Positions 8,067-17,767 of a stretch of DNA of 20,344 nt are shown here, piece by piece. The notes beneath the pieces were generated by a model. The model was not told the DNA's origin. It saw nothing but the letters and a program-made list of their open reading frames with translations, and searched no databases. Where the stretch lies: positions 1 through 20,344 of the forward strand of contig LSSK01001429.1 in assembly GCA_001969505.1 (NCBI GenBank), read 5' to 3'. The translations under genes and the position numbers were made by a program. Position 1 is the stretch's first letter. The number at the start of each line of letters is the position of its first letter. Source of the stretch: Zancudomyces culisetae (taxonomy: Eukaryota > Kickxellomycota > Harpellomycetes > Harpellales > Legeriomycetaceae).

Positions 8067-10895
8067 CTATTTTGATGAGCGCTTGTTCGACGTAGTTTTA
8101 CCCAACCCCTTATATTTGTGTGGATCATTTCTACTCATCTTGGCTCTATCTCTAACACCCATACCCCCCTCCCAAAACCTTTGTGGTCCTGAACCATCTG
8201 CTCTTTTTTTTACAAATTTCGACTTGCAGTTAATGCAGACCCCCAACATCTCAGCTTTGGCCACTGATTGCTCCTTACTACACAATCCACACACCATCAG
8301 CTTGGCACGTTGAGATTCGTGGTCTTCAGCTATATCATGACAAGTGTCACATGGATAAAGCTTACCACAGCATGGGAATCTCAACCATCTATAGCTTCTT
8401 ACGTAGTGTTTGCAGGTACCCTTTTTTTGTAAAGGTGTACCAAGTTGCAGTACTGGTCCCGCTGCCTTACGTCTCTGCTTTCTTCTTGCTATTTCCTCCT
8501 CCCCGAGTTTCGATTTTCCACCTTTCTGTTTATTTTTCTTTTTATATGCATTATAGTCTGCTAGTTTTACAAAACTCAAATCGCCAAGCAAGACTGACAA
8601 CCTCGAATGACACTTTGTACACAGCGCCTGGTTGTTGATATTTGGCGTCAGTGTTATCGAACACGTTACTGGTCGCAATTCATCATCACTATCACTCTCA
8701 CTCTCACTCTCATTCTCATTCTCACTGCCATTGTCCTCTTCATCTCCGTTATCATTCCCATCACTTTTATTCACTTCTGCGTCTCCTTCATCATCTTCTC
8801 CTAGACCAGCATCTCCATGTTCGTCTGTTGTCAACAAACACTTTTCACAGGTCAAATCATAAGTACTCGGTCGCAAATCCATCGGGACTGCATTCGTCAC
8901 ATCCAAACATCCCAACGATTTTGAAGCATTATGTATCCACCCGGCTCTAAACCTAACACCTATTTCACTCTTACACTTACCACATTCTATCCAAACCTGT
9001 CTGTCTGGGGTATTAAAATATGTTGGTGCAATATCTTTGATTTCCACACCATTCTTACACTTTGCACATCTTACTTCTATCCACAGGTTGCTGCAGGTCA
9101 CCATAGTTACCTTCCCTAACTCTGTAGTCCCAAACTTTATTTCAATTCCTCGCCTTTCTGGCCATTCAAAATCATCCCCTCCCGCCGCCATTCCATCTTC
9201 CGATTCACTCGCATTATCTTCACCGGATTCCTGTGTGTATTCACTTTCTCCCAAACTTTCATCCTCAGCTGTATTTTTATGGGTACTCTTACTCTCTACT
9301 CCAGTAAGACTATCTACCTCATCCTTGCTTAATTTCTCAAGTTCTTTTACAATTATCTCGAAAAAGTACCTATCTAGCCAGTTCATACTATTAAGCAATG
9401 TTCTAGATGGTTGACTCTTGTATGACTCTAAAAATTTATCCTCAACCGCCCGCAGAACTTTTTCGCGAACTGGGCCTGGTTTCCAAGCAGCCTTTTTACC
9501 CTCCTTTCCAACAAATCTTGTGTTAATAATATGCATTCGTGGTACTACTACTGGTGTATTTCCTACTATTTGCTGCTGACCCTGTGGATATCCTGATGGA
9601 ATAAACAAGTCTATTTCCAATTCTCGAATACTTACTGGCACCTCTTGTTCCGTTAGCTCCAAGTTTATTCTCAAAACTGTATCTCTTCCCTCATCTCCCT
9701 CCTTAATCGTCTCAAGTTTACCCTTAAACCTTCTTTCAAGTTGCTCCAGCTGTGTCTTTCTCATAACTTTACGTATTTCCTCTTCACTCATCCCTTCATT
9801 TGCTGTCAACGCCCTAATCGTTGGTCTTGCCATGACTACGCGGTTACTATTTACATAGGCTGGCTTTCTGATTGCCACCTGCACCTGTTCGGCTATTCCC
9901 TTCACACCCACTGCGCTACTACCCTGCACCATGTCGTCGCCAATTGAACCCTGTGTTTGCTCACCTTCGTTACTATTCTTGTCCTTTTCATCGCCTGCAT
10001 CCTGCATTTGCCCTTTACTCTCACCAGCATTAATGCTTTCCTTTGGTGAAAAACTCTTAAACTTGATTGTGCTTGCTGGTTTAATTGCAAACATGCTTTC
10101 CATATTATTACCAAGCCATTCAACCATTTCTGCAAGCCTCTTTTCTTCCCCTGGGCTTTTCAGACCTAGCAACATGTTTTTCCGTGCAAAACTATCAAAC
10201 CCTATCTTGATATTGTGCTTTACACCCACCGGAATTTGTTTGTTGGCTACGTGTATCTCTACCGCCCGCTGGTGCTCCTTTGTGGCCGGGTAGTCGACCG
10301 GAATCACAAGTGCAAACCTCAATGCTTGCAAATCATATGGAAATTCGGGATCAAATGGCCTCAATTCTACAGCTAACGCCGTTTCATCCTTATTTATCTC
10401 TAGTGTACGAGCTACCCAGCGGTTATCCCTCAGGACTTCTTCTATTTCGTACTCTCTTTTTCCTTTTTTGCCTCTTTTTGTGGCATCTGATTTCTTGTAC
10501 CTTTCTTTTCTCCTGTCTCTTTCTTCTCTGCCCCTATTGGGCCTCACATCCTCCATTTTCCCACTCTTTTCGCGAACAGCTCTGTCAGACGATTTATCTG
10601 CCTCATTCTCTGCTCTACTTTTTCTATTTTTTGGATTATTTAATCTAGTTTGCGGCTCCTCTGACCTTGATTTGAACTCATTCCTTGCTGCTTTAGATGT
10701 GTCAGTATTTGCAGGTGAGGTATTGTCACCAGACTGTTTTAAATCATGACTGAATTTGCACTCATTTCCAAACCTGCAGTTCAATCCCCTTTGAAAATAT
10801 TTGCAAACTCCCTTTTGTTTGCCCGAATTGGGATTCTGGGTTTCTACAACACTAACATTCTGGTTCTCCATCTCCACCTCTTTGGCTTGGATCAT
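8067..10895 (-). CDS. CCCH- and CHY-type zinc finger protein
   Basis: 942 residues, intronless, ATG at 10893-10895; a second in-frame ATG (codon 9, 10871) has a purine at -3 and is equally possible. An N-terminal CCCH finger at C31-X8-C40-X5-C46-X3-H50 suggests RNA binding. A basic low-complexity linker (about 51-145) follows, then two related alpha/beta segments: VARTLEINKDETALAVELRP up to YPATKEHQRAVEIHV, and later IRELEIDLFIPSGYPQGQQQ. Their (I/V)P-x-x-YP pattern suggests degenerate RWD-like folds; this is inference. Acidic stretches alternate with Cys pairs (CAKC, CGKC, CEKC, CTKC). The C-terminal CHY finger starts at GTCKHY (826-831) and includes CCGKLYPCDTCHD, CGLC and CINC. Hot13 of S. 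cerevisiae has a CHY finger but is far shorter. The precise function is unknown; an RNA-linked or zinc-dependent regulatory role is possible. Confidence 0.93.
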   Translation of the reverse strand: MIQAKEVEMENQNVSVVETQNPNSGKQKGVCKYFQRGLNCRFGNECKFSHDLKQSGDNTSPANTDTSKAARNEFKSRSEEPQTRLNNPKNRKSRAENEADKSSDRAVREKSGKMEDVRPNRGREERDRRKERYKKSDATKRGKKGKREYEIEEVLRDNRWVARTLEINKDETALAVELRPFDPEFPYDLQALRFALVIPVDYPATKEHQRAVEIHVANKQIPVGVKHNIKIGFDSFARKNMLLGLKSPGEEKRLAEMVEWLGNNMESMFAIKPASTIKFKSFSPKESINAGESKGQMQDAGDEKDKNSNEGEQTQGSIGDDMVQGSSAVGVKGIAEQVQVAIRKPAYVNSNRVVMARPTIRALTANEGMSEEEIRKVMRKTQLEQLERRFKGKLETIKEGDEGRDTVLRINLELTEQEVPVSIRELEIDLFIPSGYPQGQQQIVGNTPVVVPRMHIINTRFVGKEGKKAAWKPGPVREKVLRAVEDKFLESYKSQPSRTLLNSMNWLDRYFFEIIVKELEKLSKDEVDSLTGVESKSTHKNTAEDESLGESEYTQESGEDNASESEDGMAAGGDDFEWPERRGIEIKFGTTELGKVTMVTCSNLWIEVRCAKCKNGVEIKDIAPTYFNTPDRQVWIECGKCKSEIGVRFRAGWIHNASKSLGCLDVTNAVPMDLRPSTYDLTCEKCLLTTDEHGDAGLGEDDEGDAEVNKSDGNDNGDEEDNGSENENESESESDSDDELRPVTCSITLTPNINNQALCTKCHSRLSVLLGDLSFVKLADYNAYKKKNKQKGGKSKLGEEEIARRKQRRKAAGPVLQLGTPLQKKGTCKHYVRSYRWLRFPCCGKLYPCDTCHDIAEDHESQRAKLMVCGLCSKEQSVAKAEMLGVCINCKSKFVKKRADGSGPQRFWEGGMGVRDRAKMSRNDPHKYKGLGKTTSNKRSSK

Positions 10896-12820
10896 TTAGT
10901 TGATATTTGTCTTTACTCCCTTTTTTACGTCTGTGTGGTTTTTCTAATTTATGTGAATAGTCAAGTTGGTTGTTTAAGAGTTTATTTTTTGGTTTCCGAT
11001 ATTTATACTTAAAACTATTATGTTATGGTGTAACATGACAAATTATTAGCCAATATATTTGCCCCTAGGCAGGCGAGAAGTGGGAGGGGAGGATTAGCTT
11101 ACCTTATTCAAATAATAATTATTGTCTGACTTTATCTTTTTTTTTGTAGGCGAAACCTTATTCTATTTATACAAACTGCTTTAAAGAAATAATGTCGTGT
11201 TTATATGAATACAAAACTACATGCGTTCTGATATTCACTATTCCTTAGCAGACTAGGTATAAGCTTGTTTTACTTGGTCGTTTACCTTTTCTTCGTACTT
11301 CAACTGTAGTTTAACGAGTGGGATTTCTACTATTGGTTAATCATTCCCATCCATTCCTTCTGTTATTATTTGCTTAATAATTCAGCTGCGGAAAAATCTT
11401 GCGCATTATATTACAAAAACAAATATATTGTCTCTCCTTCCCCCAAAAAAAAGTTTTTTTTTTTGATAGTCGCCTTTAATGTTAAAGCATTTAAAATACT
11501 GCTAGAATAGCATCTATAAGTAGATTTCATGACATTTGTAAAGCACTTGGTCGTGTTAAATACGAGATTTTGGTCAGCTTGTGCCTTTTTAGGATCTCTT
11601 TGGTCACAAAAATGACATCAGTCATTACCCCCCATTAACCTTTTATGTGAGTACCACAGAAACTTGTGTATGGGAGCAACCATGATAAATGAATACTATA
11701 CACAAGTATTTAATTCATACATCATTTAAATAAAATACTAGGTAGATATCACCTATCCTTTCTGGTGTATTTACTGTGTTAAAAAGTAAAATATTGTAAC
11801 ATTTAGTAGTATCAGTGAAAAGGAAGTAAAAAAGTCTAAAAGCTCAATTTCTATAAACTCGGAATAGAACGATTACAACTGCCTTTGGTATCTGGTATGT
11901 GCTGTATGTAGTCATCCCCAACTAGTCACACATCGTACTCTATGGGAATTCTATATATATTCTACCTTGCTAGCCACACAGGATGTCAACAGTTTGTATC
12001 AAACACCATTGTTAAATATATGAATTTTCTCACTCCCAACTGGAAAGGACTGTGGCCCTCCCCCAAAACCACTGAGGTGAGTTACCGACCATCTTTCTTC
12101 GTAAAATTTTGATACTTAGTACTCTTTCTGTAGCAATTAGTAATGTATCGGCTACACCCAACTTGTTGAATTCCTTTTGTTCAATTAAGAACTACTCCTC
12201 TATATAAGAGCATATCTACTTTGAGTTGCTTTGAAATACCACGCATAAAAAGTAAAACTGTACTATAAACACCTGATCAAGATAAATGTACTTTTCTTCA
12301 TCAACGATCATAGATGCCCGCCAGATCGAGAAGCATGCCATTTCACAAAAAGGCAGCTAACCAAATAGCTGATGTGTTGATTTAATGGCATATATCTAAT
12401 TTTTATATTTTGACTAAATTATACAACTTGAAACTTGGTCTCTCCAAACTACGCATTCTATTCCCATTAAATGCATAAAGTTATCCTATACGCTAACTTT
12501 TTTGTTTGATAGGCTAATACCAATCATGTATTTGGTAAGTGCTATTTGTTATCCTGATCCGCAGCATCGTTTTGGTAACCTCCAGAAAAAAAAAATTAGT
12601 GTTTTGAAAGGAATCATAAACCAAAAATTTTAGCACAATTTTTTTTTCCGATTTAAACACCAATAAAAAATGCGAATGACTCGAAACCAATACAGAATAA
12701 CTTTGGTCCAGCTATAAAAAGGAAATATAATCAACAACCAAAAAGTCCTCCATCAACACAAGAACTATCAAATATCATTCAAAAGGAGTCAGAAAACTAT
12801 CATTGAAGCGAGCCAAAATA
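10896..12820. other. Divergent spacer between the CCCH/CHY gene and RAD14
   Basis: This 1.9-kb AT-rich region must hold both promoters. On the minus strand GGTAAGC (donor at 11102) and ACACAG (ending 10931) could bound a 5' leader intron of the CCCH/CHY gene. An inverted repeat AATGAC-ATCA-GTCATT lies at 11611-11626. Short exon-like islands appear at 11253-11329 and 11527-11625 (minus) and at 12020-12076 (plus). None is long enough or recognisable enough to call a gene. No RNA gene or mobile element is visible. Confidence 0.55.
12713..12720 (+). promoter_or_regulatory. TATA box of RAD14
   Basis: TATAAAAA stands about 100 bp before the RAD14 start codon, in the normal range for a yeast TATA element, inside an A-rich leader. 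Confidence 0.5.
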
Positions 12821-14229
12821 ATGAGCGAATCAAAACAAGAAGGGAAATCCAGTGAACATTTGCTAAAACTTGTCAAAGAAAAACAGCGCGAAGCCTTGCT
12901 AAAAAAGGCCAAGTCACAGAATACAGCCCTACAGCAGGATCCAACTAATTCACAAAAAAATACAAAAGTTGAAAACACAGGTAATAATGGTGCGGAAAAG
13001 GTAGGGGCTGGCGGTCAAGCCGATGGGAAAAAGTCTAAAAAAGGCAATTTTGGCTCAAAGCTAAGTTCTGGTTATTACGAGTACAAAATGGACGATTACA
13101 AGCAAAATAGAGGTGGTTATCTTATTCCGAACAAGGTCGAAGACGATGGAGGAGTGAGATTTGTAAAAGAAACGCCTGAAGTCATTTTAAGTGATAGAGC
13201 ACCACTTGTCGTTGAGGAAGTTCGTAAGTAAATGCGCAATACTAGATATTTCTGTATCAAGTGCGTCTAAGATTCGAGAATTGGGATTATTATTTACTGA
13301 GCATATTTCTTGTATCACTGGTTTGTATTAATGGAAAGATTAAAATTAAATACGATAATAAATAGCGTTAATGAACGATCCAAGCGAGAATCCAATGTGC
13401 TGTGAGTGTGACTCGCTTGATATAGATTATACCTTTTTAAAAGTGTACAACGAAAAGGTTTGCAACAGCTGTAAACAGGAATTTCCGGAAAAGTATTCCT
13501 TGTTGACAAAGACTGAGGTCAAACAAGTAAGAACAGTTATTTATGCTAATGTTAATGTGTCAACAATGGATGTTTTTTTTTTTGAAAAAGACATTCACTT
13601 TTCAAGAGTAGCTAGAACTAACTGACGAAGGAGAGGGATGAGGAAGGACGAGGGGAAACAAAACACACATGTTAGACTATATACAGGGTTCATACAGAAA
13701 CTAACATTTATGTATTTATCTACATGGAATAGGACTATTTGTTAACTGAAGAGGAATTAAGAGATTCTGAAGTTTTTAAAGTGTGGCTAAAACCGAATCC
13801 CCACAGCAAAAGTTATAGCAACATGATGTTGTATGTGCGAAAACACGTTGAGGACTTTGCTGCGAAAAAATGGGGGAGTTTGGAAAAGCTGGATTTGGAA
13901 TTTGAGAGGCGAGATATTGCCAAAAAGCAAAAGAAGAGCGAGCAGTTTAAGAAAAGTGTTCAAGGTATGTATGCTAGTTTACACATATAAAAGTTTTGGT
14001 AAAATGGTATTGTATATCGGGGTTGTGCAAACGTATTTATATGATAATATGGGGAATATTAGAGTTACGAAAACGTACCAGGATTCAAGAGTGGCAGAGT
14101 TCTAGAAAAGCACGGTTTAATGAATCTGATAAACACGAACACGTTTTTGCATCTCAGGGTGGTGATTCGTCATCAGAAGAACGCAAGTGTACTATTTGCG
14201 GATTGAAGATTCAGGTCGAAGAATTTTGA
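12821..14229 (+). CDS. RAD14: DNA damage recognition factor Rad14/XPA, four exons
   Basis: Model: exons 12821-13223, 13366-13526, 13733-13964 and 14063-14229, giving 320 residues. Donors are GTAAGT, GTAAGA and GTATGT; acceptors are AATAG, AATAG and ATTAG; phases (1, 0, 1) all join correctly. ACTAAC (13700-13705) is a good branch site in intron 2. XPA/Rad14 verifies lesions and positions repair enzymes in nucleotide excision repair in the nucleus. The zinc finger C-X2-C-X17-C-X2-C is intact (CCEC...CNSC). It is followed by the XPA core: [12 protein letters not shown], then after splicing [29 protein letters not shown] and the FAAKKWGS segment. The C-terminus has [14 protein letters not shown], as in fungal Rad14. 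The N-terminus (1-90) is polar and probably disordered. Translation starts at ATG 12821; an upstream in-frame TTG is not credible in yeast. S. cerevisiae Rad14 is 371 residues. Confidence 0.95.
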
Positions 14230-14741
14230 GTGATATACATAGAGTTGAAGGGTGGGAGAGGGGAAGAACGTGTTTAATCAGTTAAATGTATTATATAAAC
14301 TGCACTTTACTATAGATGTTTAAATGTGAATGTGGGTGTAAAAATAACACATTAAATTAATATTTTATTCTTTGTTTATTGATCAGGTATCAAAAAGTTT
14401 AATAAATCTGTAACAAGAAAAGAAAAAACATTTGTTAAAAAAGTAGTTTATATATGAGAAAAGGGGCATATCTCACCTCACCTCTTATTTTTTTTCTTGG
14501 AAAGAAAAGGAAGCATCCAAGAATAATCCAATAATAACACCTAAAAGAAAAATCAATAGCGTATCAATTAAATAAACCTTTTACAGGAATATATTGTATA
14601 GTAAATGGTATTCTCCGCTTTAAACATAATAAATATCAAAGTAATAAACTCGATAAAGCTTCCTATCAAGCTATACCAATAATGATCGCAATAAAATATG
14701 TGTGATATAAAAGAAAATACATCGCGAAGGATACATTAAAT
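14230..14741. other. Convergent spacer between RAD14 and the glutaminyl cyclase gene
   Basis: This 512-bp spacer is AT-rich and holds the 3' ends of both genes. On the minus strand near 14470-14570 there is a short hydrophobic frame ending in QEKK, but it has no ATG. I see no gene or RNA. Confidence 0.6.
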
Positions 14742-15854
14742 TCATGGAGCGAGGTTTAAGTAGCTAAACACAAATGTACGCATCAAAACTGCAAAGTTGT
14801 TGATTACAGCCTGGTCCAGATTCTGGGCGTTGTCACCCTGTTTATGCCAAACATCAGGGAATGGAGTAGCAATGAGATGCAGAATTTTAACACTCTTCTT
14901 TAAAAAAGGTTCGTGGTCATCGCTAATTCCAGAGACTCCAATAGTGCTTCTGGGGCGCAAATATTTCTGTGACACGAAGCCCTTGGTATACAATCGATTT
15001 TCCAATGCTGCAAGTTCGTAAAACACATTTTTTGTTTCAGGAATAAGTGGAAGAAAAGTAGGGTTCGGGGCACCGATCAAATCCAGAAGAACAAACAAGT
15101 CTATGAGTTTTATCTCTGAGGTTGAAAGGCCTGGTAATGCATTTTTGGTGGAGATTTCCAACTCTTTGTCCCATTTTTCCGCAAGATGCCTGGCTCCGTA
15201 CAGCGAATCGGTGCTAGTCCAATCCTTAAACGCCTCCTCGCCATCGAAAAAGACCAATTGCAGCGTCGTATCGTCCGGATTCGTAGATAGTTTTGGACCA
15301 ACACTCTTACACAAGTCGAGTAAAAGAGCTACGGGGACAGAAGAGTCGGTGGCGCCAATAAAATCAAATTCTTTGAAATACTTGCTGTCATAGTGGGCCG
15401 CCATCAACAACCGTTTTTTAGCGGCTGGGGTTTTTATACCAATAATGTTGCTGAATTCTTTCATCCCGTATGGTGTTTGTTCCGTAAAGTTATCAAATGT
15501 CACCATGAACCCGGAATCCCGTAGCGTGTCTGCGATGAATCTTTGAACTTTCTTGTGACCGTCAGAGCCCACATCGCGCTTAACCAACATGGGACCTAGT
15601 ATCGAGCCGCCATTTTTATCAAGTCTATTGAAATCGCGTTTTGCATCCGAGTAGATTTTCTGCAGCTCGTGATCGGTCATTCTTTCGCCCACCGACAAAG
15701 AAATCCTGGCATCTCGGGATGTAGAATTGGCAGTTAAGCCTCTGGCTACAAAGTAGAAAGAAATAAGCAGTGCAACAGCAAAAAAGTACATTATAAACTT
15801 TGGGGTGTATCTATTCACTTTACTTTTTCGTATATCCCGCATTGTATTAGACAT
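14742..15854 (-). CDS. Glutaminyl-peptide cyclotransferase, membrane-anchored (M28-like)
   Basis: 370 residues, intronless. Glutaminyl cyclases convert N-terminal Gln (or Glu) of secreted proteins to pyroglutamate. A basic N-terminus followed by a hydrophobic segment (about residues 19-40) indicates a type II signal anchor, so the enzyme should face the ER/Golgi lumen. Active-site motifs are all present by comparison with human QC: AAHYDSKYF (152-160), GATDS with zinc ligand D170, FFDGEEAF with catalytic E206 and zinc ligand E207, LLDLIGAPNPTF with D258, SDDHEPF with D313, LHLI with H326, and FPDVWH with W336 and zinc ligand H337. S. cerevisiae is not known to me to have a clear orthologue of this form, while Yarrowia-like yeasts and filamentous fungi do. 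The stop faces RAD14. Start is the first ATG (15852-15854); M5 is also possible. Confidence 0.96.
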   Translation of the reverse strand: MSNTMRDIRKSKVNRYTPKFIMYFFAVALLISFYFVARGLTANSTSRDARISLSVGERMTDHELQKIYSDAKRDFNRLDKNGGSILGPMLVKRDVGSDGHKKVQRFIADTLRDSGFMVTFDNFTEQTPYGMKEFSNIIGIKTPAAKKRLLMAAHYDSKYFKEFDFIGATDSSVPVALLLDLCKSVGPKLSTNPDDTTLQLVFFDGEEAFKDWTSTDSLYGARHLAEKWDKELEISTKNALPGLSTSEIKLIDLFVLLDLIGAPNPTFLPLIPETKNVFYELAALENRLYTKGFVSQKYLRPRSTIGVSGISDDHEPFLKKSVKILHLIATPFPDVWHKQGDNAQNLDQAVINNFAVLMRTFVFSYLNLAP

Positions 15855-16419
15855 TAAGTGTTGGTGGTTTTATGCACTACTGGGTATTCTCAGAAATAGT
15901 AGAAAGAAATGAGTGAGTGGAGGAGGCTGGAGGTTGAGGAGTTGAGGAGTTGGGAAGTTCAGAAGTTGGGAGAGGGTAAGGTAGTAGTTGAAGGTATTTC
16001 TTCCTATTGTGTTTTTTTTTTCAAAAACTTGATGGGTTATAGTTGCTTATTCGTTGTGGTGGGTTTTAGTTTTTTCTCGCTAATCTTGTTAAGCCTATAA
16101 TCATGTATTCGTTTTTTATTTTTCGAAAACCCAGAGTATGCACCTTTGTGATAAGCTGGGTTAATAAATGAGAATAAGAATGGTGAAAAACGGGAATGGA
16201 TGAATTGAAATTACCTAAAAGTCCTTTATTTAGCCGCAGATACTTTACTTTATTTTATTTTTTGTGGAGATGGAGAAATGAAAAAAAAACAAACAGGCTG
16301 AAAAAGGGTGGCCAATAATGTTTTGAATGTGTTTGTAGAAAGAGAAAATAATGCAAAAATTGTGCGGGTTTACAAATATTATTACAGTAAATAAAATAGT
16401 GTTATAAAGAGATGGAGTA

Positions 16420-16501
16420 GGAATAGGAATAGGAATAGGAATAGGAATAGGAATAGGAATAGGAATAGGAGTATGTGTGTCTGTGTGTCTGTGTGTGTTT
16501 G
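16420..16501. repeat. (GGAATA)8.5 followed by a TGTGTGTC-type repeat
   Basis: A perfect hexanucleotide GGAATA array runs from 16420 to 16470. It is followed at once by a GTGTGTCT-type imperfect repeat to about 16501. The units are visible directly. The sequence is not a known yeast telomere repeat as far as I recognise. Confidence 0.95.
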
Positions 16502-16701
16502 AGATGAGCGGATTGGGTTAAATTCAACTATACTTTCACAACTAATAAAAGTTGAATCAAATGCAGGAATTTACATCTTTATTCATCAAGGTTTCCTTTT
16601 CCCATGCTATAATGCCCGAATATTTGGACCAATTGCTAAACAGATGAACGAGAAAAAAAAATTCAAGATTGGTTAGAGTCTGAAAAATGGAATGTAAGCC
16701 A

Positions 16702-16744
16702 GGGCAGGGCAGGGCGGAGCGGAGCGGAGGGGGGGAAGTAGGGG
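16702..16744 (+). repeat. GGGCA/GGAGC repeat with G-quadruplex potential
   Basis: GGGCA repeats (GGG at 16702, 16707 and 16712) run into GGAGC repeats and then runs of seven (16729-16735) and four (16741-16744) G. Several GGG tracts spaced by 2-14 bases fit a relaxed G-quadruplex pattern. It is a sharp GC-rich island in AT-rich DNA. Confidence 0.7.
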
Positions 16745-17304
16745 AAAACATAGGTGAATCAATGCATGAAGATAATAGAATGGGTTGTTGAAAAGGAAAA
16801 GGACAGATGTTTTGAGAGAAGGAGGAAAGGACTTGATGCACTCAGGTTTGATGTATGGATAAATAAATGTTTGTAATCCCAATTCGTTTTTTCGTTTTCT
16901 TTTTCTTTCCCCTTCTTTGCTTTTAGTGTTGTAATTAAATCAAACTTGAATAGCACGAAAAGTGCGAGAATTATGCTATTCAAGGCCTAGTGGTATACAA
17001 AACAACCCACACACTAAACCAAAAGAGTAGAATAAAATAAAATGAGAATAAATTAAATTAAATTAGAAAAAGAGCCAGTAATTCTGTGACCAACCTGAAA
17101 AATTAATATGCAGTTTACCCGGAAAATAAAAAAAACTTGAAATTATTTACAAGAAATAATAGCAATCTGAGAAATAAGACAAGTGAGGATAAAGAGGCAA
17201 GAGAAGAAAGGATTATGAGATGATAAGTTGAGAAGCTTTTACAAAGGAGAGAATAGGCAAGACACAAATAATAGGGATAAACCCTTCATACTTTATTTTA
17301 TTAT

Positions 17305-17334
17305 TATATATGCATATATATATATATATATATA
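17305..17334. repeat. (TA)n alternating tract
   Basis: An alternating TA run, interrupted once by GC at 17312-17313, remains purine/pyrimidine-alternating through the interruption. Confidence 0.9.
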
Positions 17335-17466
17335 CATTAATGTTGGTATATAGTGGATGGAGTTATTTGAAGATTTTTGTTCCCGGTTGTTTATATTTAA
17401 TTTTAGTTGGATACTAGCAAACGGAAAAAGGATGGTAAATGGAGATGTTATAATGAATGATTTAGG

Positions 17467-17497
17467 ATTCAATATCTATTCAATATCTATTCAATAT
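17467..17497. repeat. 11-bp tandem repeat ATTCAATATCT, 2.8 copies
   Basis: Units at 17467-17477 and 17478-17488 are identical, and a third partial copy runs to 17497. It is a short minisatellite in the spacer. Confidence 0.9.
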
Positions 17498-17532
17498 TTT
17501 GTGTGTTACAAAACCAAGCCTCAACATCTAGA

Positions 17533-17604
17533 TTCCCCTTCTTTCTTCTTTCCCCTTTCCCCTTTCCCTTTTTCTTTCCCTTTTTCTTTCCCTTTCCCCC
17601 CTCT
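17533..17604. repeat. 72-nt uninterrupted pyrimidine tract
   Basis: Only C and T occur across the tract, mostly as CCCTTT and CTTTCCC blocks. Such mirror-like homopyrimidine runs can form triplex DNA, and in yeast they are often nucleosome-poor. It is opposite in strand sense to the surrounding purine bias. Confidence 0.9.
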
Positions 17605-17767
17605 ACCCCCTACCTCCTTGTTCACTTTTTTACTCTTTTTTCAAACTAATCAAAAATACTTGATGTTTTATTCAGATGACTAATAAAAACAATTGGAAAA
17701 AAAAAAAGAAAAGTCCTCACTACTCGACTTTTTTTATTTATTTTATTTTTTGCCATGTCATTGTCAT

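Noticed and set aside
12283-12360. Plus-strand peptides in two frames (one starting MYFSSSTIIDARQIEK)
   Set aside because: Two frames are equally open, there is no donor for a spliced extension, and no family match is recognisable.
13366-13625. Reading RAD14 exon 2 through into the next sequence as a separate small gene
   Set aside because: The conserved XPA zinc finger ends at the GTAAGA donor and the downstream residues are unrelated. Splicing restores the family continuation DYLLTEEEL.
14463-14570. Minus-strand hydrophobic frame ending in QEKK, like an ER-retrieved tail-anchored protein
   Set aside because: It has no ATG after the preceding stop and no convincing upstream exon. T-rich 3' flanks readily give Ile/Leu/Phe runs.
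15909-16100. 63-codon plus-strand frame with an ATG and a hydrophobic tail
   Set aside because: Its first half is an imperfect GAGGAGTTG-type repeat and its second half is T-rich, which gives Phe/Leu/Val by composition. No family is recognisable and it lies in the cyclase promoter.
16420-16470. GGAATA array as a telomere-like or CRISPR-like repeat
   Set aside because: It is a simple perfect hexamer microsatellite without spacers, located internally, and does not match a telomere repeat I recognise.
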